This document shows positions 24,109 through 25,645 of a DNA stretch of 25,645 bases, in pieces; the first letter of the stretch is position 1, and each line of letters opens with the position of its first letter. The DNA comes from Halarsenatibacter sp964462585 (GTDB taxonomy: Bacteria > Bacillota > Halanaerobiia > Halanaerobiales > Halarsenatibacteraceae): positions 1 through 25,645 of the forward strand of contig CAYXAK010000023.1 in assembly GCA_964462585.1 (NCBI GenBank), written 5' to 3'. The notes beneath the pieces were generated by a model. That model ran no database searches. It was not told where the DNA came from and worked only from the letters and a program-made list of their open reading frames with translations. A program made the position numbers and the translations under genes.

Positions 24109-25563
24109 TTACAGCACCTCATCCTCGGCCCGCTGTATTATCTCATTCAACCTGCGGCTTACCGCATCAGGCAGCGGTTCGGGCTCATAGTTTTCCAGTA
24201 TGTCGAGCACTTTCTCATGGGCCCTGTCATAGAGCGTTTTCTCTCCCTCTGCCTTCCAGTTATCATAGAACTTTCTCTCAAATAGATCCGGATACCAGGT
24301 CTCCTCCTGGAAGTGCTTGCGGGTGTGCTCTTCGCCCAGGAAATGTCCGCCCGGACCTACTTCATCTATTACATCATTGGCCAGCTTTTCCGGTGTCACA
24401 TCGATACCGCGCACTATGCGTCGGGCAAAGCCGATCAGATCATCGCTGATAGCCAGATTTTCCAGTGAGGCACAGTTGCCGTGTTCTATATAACCAACAT
24501 CGTGATTTAGATTTGCCCCCGACTGGGCTGTGGTTACGATGGAGAGGGCGTCCTCGATGGCCGCCTGCTCATCGACTATCTTGGAATCGGTGCAGCCGCA
24601 GGTGCCGAACATCGGTATATCCAGATAATTGGAAACATCACCCAGTGCGGACTGCATGAGATGGAACTCGGGAGCACCATAGGAGAATATGGTGGTATTC
24701 ATATCCATTATCGTGAAAACCCCGCCCATGATGAAGGGGTTGCCGCGGTTGGTCTGCTGATTGAGCACCAGACCGCTGAGACTTTCAGCCAGCCCTGTGG
24801 CCATAGCTCCGGCCATTGTGGCGGGCACGGTTCCTCCGGCCATTATGCAGGGGGTGTAGACAACGGGCAGCGATTTTTTGCCGGCCAGAACCAGCTTCTG
24901 AGCTGCATCTTCAGCGTGCTGCAGGGGTGAGATCGGTTCTGCATAGAGTGTCATAAAGGGATTTTCCCTCAGCTCGGCCTCGCCGCCGGCTATTACCTCG
25001 CACATCTCAATTATATCGGCATATCCCTGCACATCATTGGCGGTGATGACTATCGGTTTGGAGGAGTTTTCTACCATGGCCTGGAACTGATGCCTGTCAT
25101 AGACGGGCTGGGGCACATCCTGGACTATCCCCAGTGACATGACAAAATCCAGATTTTCCAGGGCATCGATGGTCTTGGTGGCCATGGCCACCGTTTCCTT
25201 GCTGGCTGTCACCCTCTCTTCAGTGCGGGGATCCCGGAAGTGAGGGGTGTCTGAGCCAGTGCCAAAATAGGCGTTATTGCCCGTCAGCTCCATAACCCGC
25301 TCCTTGCTGCGGCTGTCACTCAGCGTGACCTTGCCGGGAGCGGTTCTGATGGCCTCCTCCACCAGGCGAGAGGGGATGCGGACATTATCGCCTTCAACAT
25401 AACAGCCTGCATCCTTCATGATATCTATGGATTCCTGATCGTGATAGACAACACCGGTTCTTTCCAGTATCTCCATAGATGCTTCCAGAATTCTTTCGAT
25501 CTGGTCTTCGGAGAGCACCTCCATTTTGACACCATCTATGGTTTTGTAGCTCGCTTTTTTCAT
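24109..25563 (-). CDS. MttB-family methyltransferase without pyrrolysine (paralogue 1, MtgB-like)
   Basis: A 484-residue protein of the trimethylamine methyltransferase superfamily with an open frame and no internal amber codon, so of the non-pyrrolysine type. Conserved stretches include GGTVPATMAGAMATGLAE (243-260), SYGAPEFHLM (294-303), FGTCGCTDSKIVDEQAAIE (319-337) and EVGPGGHFLGEEHTRKHF near the C-terminus. As I remember them, these resemble glycine betaine methyltransferase MtgB more than the second copy in this window does. Glycine betaine would be a natural substrate for a halophile, where it is the common osmolyte, but related proteins use other betaines, so this stays an inference. 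It follows the corrinoid-protein gene by 20 bases and is followed by a hairpin. The two are the expected MtgB-MtgC style pair. Confidence 0.9.
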   Translation of the reverse strand: MKKASYKTIDGVKMEVLSEDQIERILEASMEILERTGVVYHDQESIDIMKDAGCYVEGDNVRIPSRLVEEAIRTAPGKVTLSDSRSKERVMELTGNNAYFGTGSDTPHFRDPRTEERVTASKETVAMATKTIDALENLDFVMSLGIVQDVPQPVYDRHQFQAMVENSSKPIVITANDVQGYADIIEMCEVIAGGEAELRENPFMTLYAEPISPLQHAEDAAQKLVLAGKKSLPVVYTPCIMAGGTVPATMAGAMATGLAESLSGLVLNQQTNRGNPFIMGGVFTIMDMNTTIFSYGAPEFHLMQSALGDVSNYLDIPMFGTCGCTDSKIVDEQAAIEDALSIVTTAQSGANLNHDVGYIEHGNCASLENLAISDDLIGFARRIVRGIDVTPEKLANDVIDEVGPGGHFLGEEHTRKHFQEETWYPDLFERKFYDNWKAEGEKTLYDRAHEKVLDILENYEPEPLPDAVSRRLNEIIQRAEDEVL

Positions 25564-25583
25564 TTTATATTCCCCCCACCTTT

Positions 25584-25645
25584 TTATGAGACCATATCCT
25601 GGACTAGATCTTTGGCCGAAGCGGCGTCAGGAGCCCAGCCATCTG
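25584..25645 (-). CDS. Corrinoid (B12-binding) methyl carrier protein, C-terminal end only
   Basis: The last 19 residues and the stop are visible: DGWAPDAASAKDLVQDMVS. The ending (A)DG-x-APDA with a following short helix is typical of MttC/MtgC/MtaC-like corrinoid proteins, whose B12 domain closes with this segment. It is too short to be found as a long open frame. Its position directly upstream of the mttB-like gene supports the identification. It would receive the methyl group from the MttB-family protein and pass it on to tetrahydrofolate via a methyltransferase that must lie outside the window. Confidence 0.8.
   Translation of the reverse strand, partial: DGWAPDAASAKDLVQDMVS

Overview
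The window reads as part of a strictly anaerobic, salt-adapted bacterium, most likely a halophilic Firmicute of the Halanaerobiales/Natranaerobiales kind. The evidence is the protein content (superoxide reductase, rubrerythrin, formate-tetrahydrofolate ligase, MetV/MetF, Hdr/Flx proteins, corrinoid methyltransferases) and the strong excess of Asp and Glu in nearly every predicted protein, which suggests a salt-in lifestyle. The species is not identifiable from the sequence alone. Almost everything is on the minus strand; only a small comFB-like gene at 5387-5740 is on the plus strand.

Left part (1-5740): housekeeping and stress genes. From the edge these are the 5' end of psuG (pseudouridine-5'-phosphate glycosidase), a class II superoxide reductase, a rubrerythrin, a GH31 alpha-glycosidase, a DUF4438 protein and a GAF-type free methionine-(R)-sulfoxide reductase, followed by the divergent comFB. 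Next comes a 100-base run of N at 5830-5929. It is flanked by two identical 55-base copies, so it looks like an unmerged contig overlap rather than missing sequence.

Right part (5952-25645): one long leftward block for one-carbon metabolism from methylated amines/betaines. In transcription order it contains the 3' end of a corrinoid protein, a non-pyrrolysine MttB-family methyltransferase, a HyuA-like hydantoinase/oxoprolinase ATPase without a HyuB, an HdrA-like flavoprotein, an HdrA-like/ferredoxin/MvhD fusion, metV, metF, hdrC, a double-length HdrA, MvhD/FlxD, two 4Fe-4S proteins of the FrhB and HydB types, an FlxA/HydG-like NAD(P)H-flavin protein, a second MttB-family protein, fhs and, from its own promoter, a RACo-type corrinoid activator.

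How they may work together: MttB-family proteins take a methyl group from a quaternary or tertiary amine onto the corrinoid protein, which RACo keeps in the active Co(I) state. The methyl group passes to tetrahydrofolate. MetF/MetV then interconverts methyl- and methylene-THF, and Fhs sits at the formate end of the branch. Electrons from the unfavourable methyl-THF oxidation (or for the reverse reduction) would be handled by the Hdr/Flx flavin and iron-sulfur proteins, probably by electron confurcation or bifurcation with NAD(H) and ferredoxin. The most interesting points are that no HdrB is encoded in the window although metVF-hdrC-hdrA-mvhD-flx are contiguous, and that a second, QmoA/QmoB-like pair of HdrA-type proteins lies directly upstream of metV.
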